Below are positions 42,407-51,350 of a DNA stretch of 64,000 nt, piece by piece. The position numbers were made by a program, and so were the translations under genes. Every line of letters starts with the position of its first letter. Positions within the stretch are counted from its first letter, which is position 1. The notes beneath the pieces were generated by a model. It saw only the letters and a program-made list of their open reading frames with translations. It did not search any database and was not told where the DNA came from. The DNA comes from Alicyclobacillus sp. ALC3 (GTDB taxonomy: Bacteria > Bacillota > Bacilli > Alicyclobacillales > Alicyclobacillaceae): the NCBI RefSeq assembly GCF_028751195.1, contig NZ_CP066784.1:3100001-3164000 (forward strand), read 5' to 3'.

Positions 42407-42664
42407 TTCCTTCAGGGCAGGGTGAGGCGAGACGTTGTCGAGCCAATTCCCGATCGGTGGTGATGCAGGAGACTGCAGAGTCCACGAGCCTGCGAGAGTC
42501 GGAATATCGGCTTTTGCACATGGGCAGGAACTGGTGAAAATCCAGTACCGACGGTATAGTCCGGATGAAAGAAGGACCTTCTAAACCGTTGCCATGGTCT
42601 GCCTTGCGGACCGTGTACATCGTCATGGAAGGTACATCAGCCCCCTGAAGCAGGGGGTTTTTTG
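42407..42664 (+). promoter_or_regulatory. FMN riboswitch with downstream terminator
   Basis: The RFN element is recognised from its conserved boxes. TCCTTCAGGGCAGGGTGA begins the aptamer, with the closing P1 arm GAAGGA at 42571-42576. CGATCGGTGGTGAT, AGTCCACGAGCC, GGTGAAAATCCAGTACCGAC and GGTATAGTCCGGATG are the internal consensus segments. The expression platform ends with the hairpin CCCCCTG-AAG-CAGGGGG (42642-42658) and TTTTTT just before ribD. FMN binding should favour the terminator and turn the rib operon off. One helix arm (GAGGCGAGACGTTGTCGAGCC) is longer than usual. Confidence 0.95.
42642..42664 (+). terminator. Attenuator terminator of FMN riboswitch
   Basis: A seven-base perfect GC stem with an AAG loop is followed by six T. 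It lies 16 bases before the ribD start codon and forms the regulated terminator of the FMN riboswitch. Confidence 0.92.
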
Positions 42665-42679
42665 CGTAGGAGGAGAGTC

Positions 42680-43849
42680 GTGACCGAGGACGAGCGCTAT
42701 ATGGCCACTGCGCTCTCGCTTGCAGAACTCGGGCGAGGGCAGACAGCACCGAACCCACTAGTGGGCGCCGTGATTGTCCGCAACGGTGAGATTGTCGGTC
42801 AAGGAGCGCACCTCAAAGCCGGTGGACCGCACGCTGAAGTGCATGCGTTGCGCATGGCGGGTAGCCTGGCGGAGGGCGCTACGGCGTACGTGACGCTTGA
42901 GCCTTGTTCGCATTTTGGGAGAACACCGCCTTGCGCGGATGCGCTCGTCGCCGCCAAAGTGAGCCGGGTCGTGGTCGCTGCGCTCGATCCAAACCCAGCA
43001 GTGCAGGGGGAAGGCGTCCGCCGACTGCGAGCGGCAGGCATCGAAGTCGTCTCGGGTGTGCTTCAACAAGAGGCACGAGCTCAGAATGAGGCCTACTTGA
43101 CGTGGCGGGCCCTAAACCGGCCGTTTGTTGTGTGGAAGTGCGCGGCGACGCTTGACGGCTATGTCGCCACTGCAAACGGCGACAGCCGCTATGTGACGAG
43201 TCCCGAGGCGCGCGAGTCCGTTCATGAGTTGCGCCGTCAGCATCCTGCGATTGCGGTCGGTGTTGGCACTGTGCTCGCAGATAACCCGCAACTCACCGTC
43301 CGTCTGCGTGGCCGCGCCATGGCTGCTGCGCAGCCTCTGCGCGTCGTGTTTGACTCGCAGTTGCGCACGCCATGTGGTGCTGCGCTGTTTGAACAGCCAG
43401 GTCAAGTTCGGCTGTACGCAACCGCCGCCACGGCTAGCTCGGACGCCTCTGAGTTTGCAGTTCGCAAGGCGCAACTTGAGGCGCAAGGGGCTGTGGTGCG
43501 CTTGGTCGAGGCTGGAGCGGATGGGCGCGTTTCACTTACCGCGGCGCTGCAAGACCTTGCACAGGACGGTTTCACGAGTGTGCTCGTGGAGGCCGGGCCA
43601 CGCGTTGCAGGCGCGCTGCTTGGGGCTAAGCTTGTAGACAAGGTCGTCTACTACATTGCGCCTAAGTTGCTTGGCAGCGGACTGCCGGCGGTCGCAGGTC
43701 GTCCGGTGGACCGAATGGCCGAGGCTCTGCAACTCAAACGCATGACCGTGAGTCAGGTTGGTCCGGATTTGCGAGTCGAAGGGTATCTCGCGCAGGCTGA
43801 CGACATCGCGGAACGTGGAGGTGGTTCGGGTGTTTACAGGCCTGATTGA
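42680..43849 (+). CDS. ribD: Bifunctional riboflavin deaminase/reductase
   Basis: This 389-residue protein catalyses the second and third steps of riboflavin synthesis: deamination of the pyrimidine and NADPH reduction of the ribosyl side chain. The N-terminal deaminase domain (about 1-145) has zinc ligands in GPHAEVHAL and LEPCSHFGRTPPCADAL. The C-terminal reductase domain (about 150-365) has FVVWKCAATLDGYVAT and SVLVEAGPRVAGALL. Length is near the usual 360-370 with a slightly longer C-terminus. The GTG at 42680 follows TAGGAGGAG. First gene of ribDE-ribBA-ribH; it overlaps ribE by 20 bases. Confidence 0.96.
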   Translation: MTEDERYMATALSLAELGRGQTAPNPLVGAVIVRNGEIVGQGAHLKAGGPHAEVHALRMAGSLAEGATAYVTLEPCSHFGRTPPCADALVAAKVSRVVVAALDPNPAVQGEGVRRLRAAGIEVVSGVLQQEARAQNEAYLTWRALNRPFVVWKCAATLDGYVATANGDSRYVTSPEARESVHELRRQHPAIAVGVGTVLADNPQLTVRLRGRAMAAAQPLRVVFDSQLRTPCGAALFEQPGQVRLYATAATASSDASEFAVRKAQLEAQGAVVRLVEAGADGRVSLTAALQDLAQDGFTSVLVEAGPRVAGALLGAKLVDKVVYYIAPKLLGSGLPAVAGRPVDRMAEALQLKRMTVSQVGPDLRVEGYLAQADDIAERGGGSGVYRPD

Positions 43850-44510
43850 AGAGGTGGCTACGCTACGCCGGATTGAGACTCGGCGTGAAGGCGCTCGGCT
43901 CGAAATCACTGCTGCTCGGGTGCTTGAAGACGTCGCGCTCGGTGACAGTATCTGTGTCAACGGCGTGTGTCTGACCGTCACCGCTTTCACAAAGGAGTCG
44001 TTTCACGTCGACGCTGTCCCCGAGACGATGCGGCGCACGAACCTCGGCAAACTGCGGACAGGCGACCGCGTCAATCTCGAACGCGCACTTGCCGCCGGGG
44101 CTAGGTTCGGTGGACACATTGTGTCTGGCCACGTGGACGGCACAGGCCGGCTGCAGCAGCGCGACTCAGAGGGCAATGCCGTCGTCCTGACAATTCAGGC
44201 GCCGCGAGCACTGATGCGCTACATCGCCGAGAAAGGTTCCATCTGCGTCGATGGCGTCAGCCTGACTGTCATGGATGTAACCCTGGAAGCGTTTCGGGTT
44301 TCGGTCATCCCGCACACAGGCATCGCCACGACACTCTTGCGGTCGCCTGTCGGGGCGACGCTGAACCTCGAGTGCGACGTGATCGCGAAGTACGTCGAAC
44401 GCCTGCTCGGCATCTCGACTGCAGGTGTAACTCCACTCGAGGGAGACGTCGCCGTCCCAGACGGCGGGGGGCTCAGCTTGGATTTCCTGCGCAATCACGG
44501 GTTTGTATAG
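43830..44510 (+). CDS. ribE: Riboflavin synthase alpha chain
   Basis: This 226-residue enzyme dismutates two lumazine molecules into riboflavin. It consists of two similar lumazine-binding barrels. The first begins VFTGLIEEVATL and contains GDSICVNGVCLTVTAF; the second contains GGHIVSGHVDGTG and GSICVDGVSLTVMDVT. The GTG at 43830 lies within the end of ribD, in the sequence GGTTCGGGTG behind GGAGGTGG. This gives the canonical MFTG-type N-terminus. Translation is likely coupled to ribD. Confidence 0.95.
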   Translation: MFTGLIEEVATLRRIETRREGARLEITAARVLEDVALGDSICVNGVCLTVTAFTKESFHVDAVPETMRRTNLGKLRTGDRVNLERALAAGARFGGHIVSGHVDGTGRLQQRDSEGNAVVLTIQAPRALMRYIAEKGSICVDGVSLTVMDVTLEAFRVSVIPHTGIATTLLRSPVGATLNLECDVIAKYVERLLGISTAGVTPLEGDVAVPDGGGLSLDFLRNHGFV

Positions 44511-44535
44511 AAGACAGGTAGAGGAGAGATGAACG

Positions 44536-45750
44536 ATGTTTGATTCGATTGAAGACGCTCTATCCGACCTGCGTCAGGGCAAGGTGGTTATTGTCGTCGA
44601 CGACGAAGACCGCGAGAACGAGGGTGACTTTATTGCACTCGGCTCAAAGGCAGATGCATCCGTCGTAAACTTCATGATCACGCACGGCCGTGGCCTGCTC
44701 TGCGTCCCGATTGACGAAGCGCGCGCAAAGCGACTGGAGTTCCACGAGATGGTCGGCAAGAACACCGATTCGTTTGGCACCGCGTTTACGGTGTCGGTCG
44801 ACGAGGCGAAAACAAAGACTGGGATAAGCGCTTATGAGCGCGCGGAGACAATCGCGGCCATCGTCGATGAGTCCACTGGGCCGGAGGATTTCCGCCGCCC
44901 CGGCCACATTTTCCCGCTCGTCGCAAAAGACGGCGGCGTGTTGCGGCGCGCTGGTCACACGGAGGCGGCAGTCGACCTCGCGCGGTTGTGTGGGGCACCG
45001 CAGGTCGGCGTGATCTGCGAGGTCCTCAATGAGGACGGCACGATGGCGCGTCTGCCGCAACTCGAGGAACTGGCGAAGCGGCACGGCATTAAATTGATCT
45101 CAATTGAGGACCTGATCGCGTACCGCAAGCAGACCGAGCAGCTGGTCGAGCGCGTCGAGCAAAGCGCTGTTGGCGGCCCGGCGGCCAGCGCGATGCTGCC
45201 GACTCGCTACGGACTGTTTCACGTCTATGTGTACGTGAACAAGCTCGACGGTAAGGAACACGTCGCGCTTGTGAAAGGTGAGATGGACGGCAGCCCGACG
45301 CTTGTGCGCGTGCACTCGGAGTGTCTCACGGGAGACGCGTTTGGCTCTTTGCGCTGTGACTGTGGGCCGCAGCTTGAGGCGGCACTGCGGCAGATTGGCG
45401 AGGCGGACAAAGGCGTGTTGCTGTACCTGCGGCAGGAAGGGCGCGGCATTGGCCTGTTGAACAAGATTAAGGCATACGCGCTGCAGGACGAGGGTGTCGA
45501 CACAGTCGAGGCGAACCACAAACTTGGCTTTGCAGATGACCTGCGCGACTACGGCATCGGCGCGCAAATTTTGTACGACCTCGGCGTTCGCAAAATGCGA
45601 CTGCTGACGAACAACCCGCGCAAAGTCAAAGGCATTCACGGGCACGGCCTCGAGGTTGTGGAGCGCGTTCCGCTCGAAGTCGACCGCAACCCGTACAACG
45701 AGCAGTACCTGCAGACGAAGAAGGACAAACTTGGGCACTTGTTGCACTAA
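44536..45750 (+). CDS. ribBA: Bifunctional DHBP synthase / GTP cyclohydrolase II
   Basis: This 404-residue enzyme supplies both riboflavin precursors. The N-terminal DHBP synthase domain (about 1-202) converts ribulose 5-phosphate to the four-carbon unit and has [11 protein letters not shown], the HGRGLLC loop and [12 protein letters not shown]. The C-terminal GTP cyclohydrolase II domain (about 205-402) has [21 protein letters not shown] with the three zinc cysteines, [11 protein letters not shown] and [10 protein letters not shown] normal full-length fusion. The ATG follows GAGGAGAGATGAACG, 25 bases after ribE. Confidence 0.97.
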   Translation: MFDSIEDALSDLRQGKVVIVVDDEDRENEGDFIALGSKADASVVNFMITHGRGLLCVPIDEARAKRLEFHEMVGKNTDSFGTAFTVSVDEAKTKTGISAYERAETIAAIVDESTGPEDFRRPGHIFPLVAKDGGVLRRAGHTEAAVDLARLCGAPQVGVICEVLNEDGTMARLPQLEELAKRHGIKLISIEDLIAYRKQTEQLVERVEQSAVGGPAASAMLPTRYGLFHVYVYVNKLDGKEHVALVKGEMDGSPTLVRVHSECLTGDAFGSLRCDCGPQLEAALRQIGEADKGVLLYLRQEGRGIGLLNKIKAYALQDEGVDTVEANHKLGFADDLRDYGIGAQILYDLGVRKMRLLTNNPRKVKGIHGHGLEVVERVPLEVDRNPYNEQYLQTKKDKLGHLLH

Positions 45751-45765
45751 TAAGGAGGACATAGG

Positions 45766-46236
45766 ATGACTGTTCGAACACTGGAAGGACACCTGATTGG
45801 GGATGGACTGCGTGTCGGTATCGTCGTTTCGCGTTTTAATGAGTTCATTACATCGAAACTGCTCGGTGGCGCGCTCGACGCTTTGAAACGTCACGGCGTG
45901 GCGGTCGACAACGTGACGGTGGCGTGGGTTCCGGGGGCCTTCGAGATCCCGTTTGTGACCAAGCAGTTGGTGCAAAGTGGGCGCTACGACGCGGTAATTG
46001 CGCTTGGCGCTGTAATCCGCGGTTCGACCCCACACTTTGACTATGTCGCTGGCGAAGTCTCAAAGGGCATCGCCAACATCGCGCTGTCCAACGACACGCC
46101 GACGATTTTCGGGGTGCTGACAACAGACACGATTGAACAGGCGATTGAGCGCGCGGGCACGAAGGCCGGCAACAAGGGCTGGGACGCTGCGACCACCGCG
46201 ATCGAGATGGCTAACTTGGTCAAGGTCATGCGCTGA
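45766..46236 (+). CDS. ribH: Lumazine synthase
   Basis: This 156-residue enzyme condenses the pyrimidine from RibD with DHBP to form lumazine and in Bacillus-type organisms assembles into 60-subunit capsids. The phosphate- and substrate-binding motifs are [53 protein letters not shown] with the catalytic His, and [32 protein letters not shown] precedes the ATG. Last gene of the riboflavin operon. Confidence 0.97.
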   Translation: MTVRTLEGHLIGDGLRVGIVVSRFNEFITSKLLGGALDALKRHGVAVDNVTVAWVPGAFEIPFVTKQLVQSGRYDAVIALGAVIRGSTPHFDYVAGEVSKGIANIALSNDTPTIFGVLTTDTIEQAIERAGTKAGNKGWDAATTAIEMANLVKVMR

Positions 46237-46244
46237 TAGTCGAA

Positions 46245-46276
46245 AATACAAAGCGGCTGCCGATTATGGCAGCCGC
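46245..46276 (-). terminator. Terminator hairpin between ribH and aldo/keto reductase
   Basis: GCGGCTGCC (46253-46261) and GGCAGCCGC (46268-46276) form a perfect nine-base stem. On the minus strand it is followed by TTTGTATTTT, so it mainly ends the reductase transcript. It also lies 16 bases after the ribH stop and could act on both. The reductase stop codon sits in the loop region. Confidence 0.7.
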
Positions 46277-47280
46277 GCGCCCCGCGATGTGACGTAGAGG
46301 TGGTACCACTCGTCTCGAGTCAACTCGATTTGCAGAGCCTCGGCGCAAGCTTTGATGCGCTCCGGGTTGGTCGTGCCGATGACGGGCTGAATGTCTGCCG
46401 GGTGTTTCATCAGCCAGGCGAGCGCGACCGCTTCGCGCGACACACCCTTCTCTTCGGCCATGCGTGCGACGAGAGTGGCGGTCGCCTGAGTGGTCGCAGG
46501 CTCGTCAGCCGCCGCCTGCTCGGTCACCAAGCGCCCGCTCAGATAACCGCGTGCGAGCGGGGACCAGGCTTGAACTTGGATGTCATGAAGTTGCATGTAC
46601 TCCATGGTTCCGTCCGGGAAGTAGTTCGCTTGCGCTGCTGCCTGATTCACGTGTACGCCGGTATCTACAAACCCGGTGTGCAGGAGGCTGAGTTCGAGCT
46701 GGTTGACGATGAACGAATGCGTCGATCCGCTGGTAAGCAGTTCGATTTGCCCCGCGTTCATGTTCGACACTCCGAAGTAGCGCACCTTGCCGGAGCGGTG
46801 CAGGGTGTCAAGGGTATTGCCAACTTCATCCGGATCCATCAACGGATCGGGCCGATGCAACAACAGCACGTCCAGGTATTCGACCCCGAGACGCTGCAGG
46901 CTGCCATCCACGCTCTGCAGGATGTGCGACTTGGAGAAGTCGTAGCGACCGGGCACGGAGTCGCTTTCTGCAAAACGAATCCCGCACTTCGACTGGATGT
47001 AGATGCTCTCTCGCAGCCCAGGCCGCGCCTTCAGAACCTCAGCGAAGACCTGTTCCGCCTTGCCGCTTCTATAGATGTCAGCGTGGTCGAAGAAGTTGAT
47101 CCCGACCTCCAACGCGGCCTCAACTGCCGCCTCTGCTTGTTTGACATGCTCGGGATAGATTGGCCCTGGCGCCCACTCGCCGCCGAACCCCATGCAGCCG
47201 AGGGAAATACGGCTCGCATTCAAGCCCCGCTTGTTCAGTGGCATCGGTCTCGTGTGACCCAACCGATTCGATTCGCCCAT
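46264..47280 (-). CDS. Aldo/keto reductase
   Basis: This 338-residue NADPH-dependent TIM-barrel oxidoreductase resembles E. coli YdhF-type members. The catalytic tetrad is in INFFDHADIYRSGKAEQVF (Asp, Tyr), SKCGIRF (Lys) and LLHRPDPL (His). Cofactor-binding SNMNAGQIELL and the late IQPVIGTTNPERI segment are typical. The ATG at 47280 has AAGGAG about ten bases upstream; a second ATG twelve codons in would also match family N-termini. Physiological substrate is unknown. It lies downstream of ileS on the same strand, with a large hairpin between. Confidence 0.92.
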   Translation of the reverse strand: MGESNRLGHTRPMPLNKRGLNASRISLGCMGFGGEWAPGPIYPEHVKQAEAAVEAALEVGINFFDHADIYRSGKAEQVFAEVLKARPGLRESIYIQSKCGIRFAESDSVPGRYDFSKSHILQSVDGSLQRLGVEYLDVLLLHRPDPLMDPDEVGNTLDTLHRSGKVRYFGVSNMNAGQIELLTSGSTHSFIVNQLELSLLHTGFVDTGVHVNQAAAQANYFPDGTMEYMQLHDIQVQAWSPLARGYLSGRLVTEQAAADEPATTQATATLVARMAEEKGVSREAVALAWLMKHPADIQPVIGTTNPERIKACAEALQIELTRDEWYHLYVTSRGARLP

Positions 47281-47362
47281 GTGGCAACAACTCCTTCTAC
47301 ATTCTCGTTTGGCACGGTGATAGCGCCAAACCTTACATACTGCTGCGGAGCAGTGATGCTGA

Positions 47363-47390
47363 GGAAGATAGCCGTAAACGGCTATCTTCC
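47363..47390. repeat. 28-bp perfect inverted repeat between ileS and aldo/keto reductase
   Basis: Arms GGAAGATAGCCGT and ACGGCTATCTTCC are perfectly complementary with only two bases between them. Neither side has a U-run, so it is not a classic terminator. It may be a protein-binding site, a 3'-end stabiliser or a processing hairpin in the ileS transcript. Confidence 0.7.
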
Positions 47391-47451
47391 AATCGACGAC
47401 GGTAGTTCCATGCCCATCTTAGCGCTCACTCTGCCACTCAGCCACTCGGTA

Positions 47452-50400
47452 TTACCGTCGCGGGCCACGCACCGCGAGCGTCAGCGGTTTACCATTCACA
47501 TCCCACTCCTTGACCAAGTCGGCACCAGTCAGGTGCTCGCCTACCGCCGTGACGTCAGTGTCAACGCCGGTCGCGACCATAAGTTCGTCAATCAGCACCG
47601 TCGCCGCAATCGCGTCGCGGTGGCGCTGCAAAATACCGCGTACCTCTGCGTCACCTGCCGCGGCAAACGTCACGCGGTCGGTCACGTTGTAGTCGACCTC
47701 TTTGCGCATCATCTGCATCTTTGAGACGATTTCGCGCACATAGCCCTCTTCGACCAATTCTTCCGTCAAGGCCGTCTCCAGACCGACAAAGCCGCGCGCC
47801 GTTACGTCAACTAAGCCTTCGAAGCTGGGGTGCCAGCGCGTCTCGGCGTGCCCCTCGGCAGCGGAGATGACCTGACCCTCGAGCTCGACAGATCCCGTGG
47901 ACTGGAACCGCGCAATTTGATCCGCAGACGCACTTTTCGCTGCTTGGTTTAGCACTGGCACCAACTTGCCGTAAGAGCGACCGACTTCCTTCAGGTTGAG
48001 GTACAACTCTGGCCGCGTCACTTCTTCGAGTGCGACGAAGCGGACTTCCTTCACGTTCAACTCGTCTTTGAGAGTCTCCACGAACTTCGACAGCACCGTC
48101 GCGGAGTCGCGTGCGACGTACAGTGCGGACAGTGGCTGGCGTGTCTTAATCTTGCTCTCGTTGCGCAGATGACGGCCCGATTCGACGACGCGCAGCACCT
48201 GGTCCATCTCGGCGATGAGCGACGCGTCCACCAACTTGGAGTCGGCCGTTGGGAAATCGCACAGGTGTACGCTGACGGGCGCATCGGGCTTTGCAGCACG
48301 CACGACGTTCTGGTAGATGTCCTCCGCGATGAACGGGGTAAACGGCGCGATGAGCTTCGACAGTGTCTCGAGGCACTCGTACAAAGTCAGGTACGCAGCG
48401 ACCTTGTCTTGTTCCATGCCAGCGGCCCAGAAGCGATCGCGATTGCGCCGGATGTACCACGTTGACAACTCGTTGGCAAAGCTCTGCAGTGTCCGTGCGG
48501 CGGTCGTCGCATCGTAGTCGTCGAGCAGTTTGTCGACGCGCAGCGTCGTCTCATTCAAGCGCGCGATGACCCAGCGGTCGAGCAGCGGCCGTTCACTGAC
48601 AGCCAGCGAGTGTTGCGATGGGTCAAATTCGTCGATGCCCGCGTACAGGGCATAGAATGCGTGCACATTTTGCAGCAGGTCGACGAACTTGCTTCGGCTC
48701 TCTGCGACGGCCTTGTGGTAAAAACGCTGCGAGTTCCACGGCTGTGTGTTCGATAAGAAGTAGAAGCGCAGCGCGTCGGCACCGTGCATGTCGAGCGCTT
48801 CAAACGGGTCGATCACGTTGCCTTTCGATTTCGACATCTTCTTGCCGTTCTCATCGAGCACGTGGCCGAGCACAAGTACGTTCTTGTACGGGGCGCGACC
48901 TGTGACGAGCGTCGAGATCGCGAGCAGGCTATAGAACCAACCGCGTGTCTGGTCGATCGCTTCGCAGATGTAGTCGGCCGGGTAGAGGCGCTGCCACTGT
49001 TCTTGGTTCTCGAACGGGTAGTGGAGTTGCGCAAACGGCATGCTGCCGGAGTCGAACCAAGCGTCAATGACTTCTGGCGCGCGGCGCATCTCGCCACCAC
49101 ACGCGCACGTCCACGTGACCTCGTCGATGTACGGTTTGTGCAGTTCCTGCGGGAGTGTTCCTGCCAACTGCTCGAGTTCCGCCTTTGACCCGACGCAGTG
49201 CTTGTGGCCGCACTTGTCGCAGATCCACACCGGCAGCGGCGTACCCCAGTAGCGACTGCGTGACAGGTTCCAGTCGACCAGGTTCTCGAGGAAGTTCCCG
49301 AAGCGGCCTTCGCGGATGTGCTCGGGCATCCAGTTAATGCCGTTCGAGTTTTCGATCATCTGCCCTTTCACGGCCGTGGTCTGGATAAACCAACTGTCGA
49401 TCGCGTAGTAGAGCAGCGGCGTGTCGCACCGCCAGCAGTGTGGATACGCGTGCTCCTGTTTGTGCTTCTCAAACACAAGGTTTCGCGCCGAGAGGTTCTT
49501 GACGATGTCGACGTTCAGGCCTTCGTCACGGACGAAGCGCCCTGCAAAGTCAGTGACGTCGTCCGTGAAATGCCCCGTCAGGTCGACGAAGTTGCAGTAG
49601 ACAATGCCGTTTTCACGACAGACGCGGTAGTCGTCCTCGCCAAAGGCGGGCGCCATGTGGACGACGCCCGTTCCGGACTCCGCCGTGACGTGACCAGACG
49701 GCACGACGACGAATTTTTTGCCTTCGGCCTGGACGTAGTGAAAGACTGGTTCGTAGGTTGAGCCGACGAGGTCACGGCCAAACTTTGTCGCCACGACTGC
49801 GTCGCCTTCGTGCAGGAAGTTGTCCCGCAACTCGTTCGCGACCCAGAGATTCTCACCCGACTCGGCTGCGTGAATGAGCGCGTACTCAAGGTTCGGGTTA
49901 ACCGCCAAGGCCACGTTCGATGGCAGCGTCCACGGTGTCGTCGTCCAAGCGAGGATAAACGTGGCGCCCGTTTCTGCGGCTGCCCCCGAGCCCTCTATTG
50001 GCGCGCCAGCAGCGCCCGGGACAGTCGCAGCAGCGCCCGCAGGGCGCGAATGTGACTCGTCATCACCCACCAGCGCTCGGCCCCCTGTGACGCGGAACTT
50101 CGCGGTGACTGTGAGGTCTTTGACGTCCTTGTAGCCCTGTGCCACTTCGTGGCTGGACAGTGTGGTTTCGCAGTGCGGGCAGTACGGACTCACGCGGTGG
50201 CCCTGATAGAGGTAGCCTTTGTCGTAGATTGTCCGCAGCAGGTTCCACACCGACTCAATGTAGTCGTCGGACAGCGTCATGTACGGATGCTCCATGTCCA
50301 CCCAGTATCCGAGCCGCTCCGACATCTCCTGCCAGAGGTTCTCGTACACAAATACACTCTCGCGGCATTCGTTGATGAACCGTTCAATGCCAAATGCCTG

Positions 50401-50748
50401 AATCTGTTTCTTGCCGCTGATTCCGAACTTTTTTTCGATCTCAATTTCCACCGGCAGCCCGTGCGTGTCCCAGCCTGCCTTGCGTTCCGTGTGGAAGCCT
50501 TTCATGGCTTTGTAGCGGGGGTACACGTCTTTCATGACGCGCGTGATGACGTGACCAGAGTGCGGTCGCCCGTTCGCGGTCGGTGGACCGTCGTAGAACA
50601 CAAATTCAGGGCCGCCTTTGCGCTGTTCTTCACTCTGCAGGAATACGTCGTGCACTTTCCAGAGGTCGAGAACGCGCTGTTCGCGGACCTCAGCCGGTTC
50701 TTTCGCATCTACTTTGTGCGGTACGTGCACCTTGTCGTCGTAAGCCAT
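47452..50748 (-). CDS. ileS: Isoleucyl-tRNA synthetase, type 2 (eukaryote-like)
   Basis: This 1098-residue class I synthetase charges tRNA-Ile and edits misactivated valine. NGRPHSGHVITR carries the HIGH equivalent (HSGH), KKMSKSKGNVIDP is the KMSKS loop, and FILAWTTTPWTLPSN marks the CP1 editing domain. GWDTHGLPVEIEIEKKFGISGKKQIQAFGIERFINECRESVFVY and the overall length fit the type 2 (eukaryotic/archaeal-like) class, whose members are generally insensitive to mupirocin. An Ala/Gly/Pro-rich insertion (about residues 232-262) interrupts the start of the editing domain. The ATG follows AAGGAGGAG. Controlled by an isoleucine T-box. Confidence 0.96.
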   Translation of the reverse strand: MAYDDKVHVPHKVDAKEPAEVREQRVLDLWKVHDVFLQSEEQRKGGPEFVFYDGPPTANGRPHSGHVITRVMKDVYPRYKAMKGFHTERKAGWDTHGLPVEIEIEKKFGISGKKQIQAFGIERFINECRESVFVYENLWQEMSERLGYWVDMEHPYMTLSDDYIESVWNLLRTIYDKGYLYQGHRVSPYCPHCETTLSSHEVAQGYKDVKDLTVTAKFRVTGGRALVGDDESHSRPAGAAATVPGAAGAPIEGSGAAAETGATFILAWTTTPWTLPSNVALAVNPNLEYALIHAAESGENLWVANELRDNFLHEGDAVVATKFGRDLVGSTYEPVFHYVQAEGKKFVVVPSGHVTAESGTGVVHMAPAFGEDDYRVCRENGIVYCNFVDLTGHFTDDVTDFAGRFVRDEGLNVDIVKNLSARNLVFEKHKQEHAYPHCWRCDTPLLYYAIDSWFIQTTAVKGQMIENSNGINWMPEHIREGRFGNFLENLVDWNLSRSRYWGTPLPVWICDKCGHKHCVGSKAELEQLAGTLPQELHKPYIDEVTWTCACGGEMRRAPEVIDAWFDSGSMPFAQLHYPFENQEQWQRLYPADYICEAIDQTRGWFYSLLAISTLVTGRAPYKNVLVLGHVLDENGKKMSKSKGNVIDPFEALDMHGADALRFYFLSNTQPWNSQRFYHKAVAESRSKFVDLLQNVHAFYALYAGIDEFDPSQHSLAVSERPLLDRWVIARLNETTLRVDKLLDDYDATTAARTLQSFANELSTWYIRRNRDRFWAAGMEQDKVAAYLTLYECLETLSKLIAPFTPFIAEDIYQNVVRAAKPDAPVSVHLCDFPTADSKLVDASLIAEMDQVLRVVESGRHLRNESKIKTRQPLSALYVARDSATVLSKFVETLKDELNVKEVRFVALEEVTRPELYLNLKEVGRSYGKLVPVLNQAAKSASADQIARFQSTGSVELEGQVISAAEGHAETRWHPSFEGLVDVTARGFVGLETALTEELVEEGYVREIVSKMQMMRKEVDYNVTDRVTFAAAGDAEVRGILQRHRDAIAATVLIDELMVATGVDTDVTAVGEHLTGADLVKEWDVNGKPLTLAVRGPRR

Positions 50749-50795
50749 TTCTGCTCCTCCTTAGACTTGCACTGCTTGAGCCAATATCTGCAATC

Positions 50796-51150
50796 AAAAA
50801 GCCGTCCCTCATGAAGGGACGGCTCGTCTGCCGCTGTACCACCCAACTTGACGCCACCACTGCTCAAACTTACACAGAGGCGCACCCAATCTGCACCCGT
50901 AACGTGGGCAAGGCGATCCGGTCTTACGCCGTTCTGGACTTGCGCACTGGAGTTGTGCTCCGTCCTTACAGCGGTTCGGCGGATGACTCCGAGGTGATGT
51001 CTGTGTCCACGGGTGCGCGGGTTCTCAGCATGCCCGCTCTCTGTGCCACCTGGTATAGAATCACAGCGCGTCCTCTTCCTGGTCTCTACTCTTTACACTT
51101 GTCCGCTATACTGGTAGGGTCGGATACTGAACTCCCCTGCCGTTAGACCC
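50796..51150 (-). promoter_or_regulatory. T-box leader of ileS, isoleucine specifier
   Basis: On the minus strand the antiterminator T-box reads AAGTTGGGTGGTACAGCGG (about 50832-50850), followed by the terminator GCCGTCCCT/AGGGACGGC with TTTTT (50796-50823). Upstream, stem I contains AGAGAGCGGGCATGCTGAGA, the usual distal AG-bulge/loop. The ACATCACC segment places a candidate specifier ATC at 50998-50996. This codon means isoleucine and matches the gene served. Uncharged tRNA-Ile should stabilise the antiterminator and raise ileS expression. Confidence 0.93.
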
Positions 51151-51154
51151 GTCT

Positions 51155-51183
51155 AGTATAGCAGACAGACAGGCGAGGCTCAA
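51155..51183 (-). promoter_or_regulatory. Promoter of ileS T-box leader
   Basis: On the minus strand TTGAGC (51183-51178) and TATACT (51160-51155) are separated by 17 bases. Transcription would start near 51148, just before the T-box stem I. Confidence 0.65.
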
Positions 51184-51350
51184 CGCGTCGGAGTGCCTCT
51201 GGCAGCCTATCGCTTAGAGACTGTTGCGGAGAGACCCCTACATTTTTACGTACAGATTGCGTATTATCTTTCGGGGACCTGGGGTAGGGTGACATTCACA
51301 GTGGCATGTGGTCCATCGAGACTAGGCCACTAATGCGAGGTGATTTGGAC

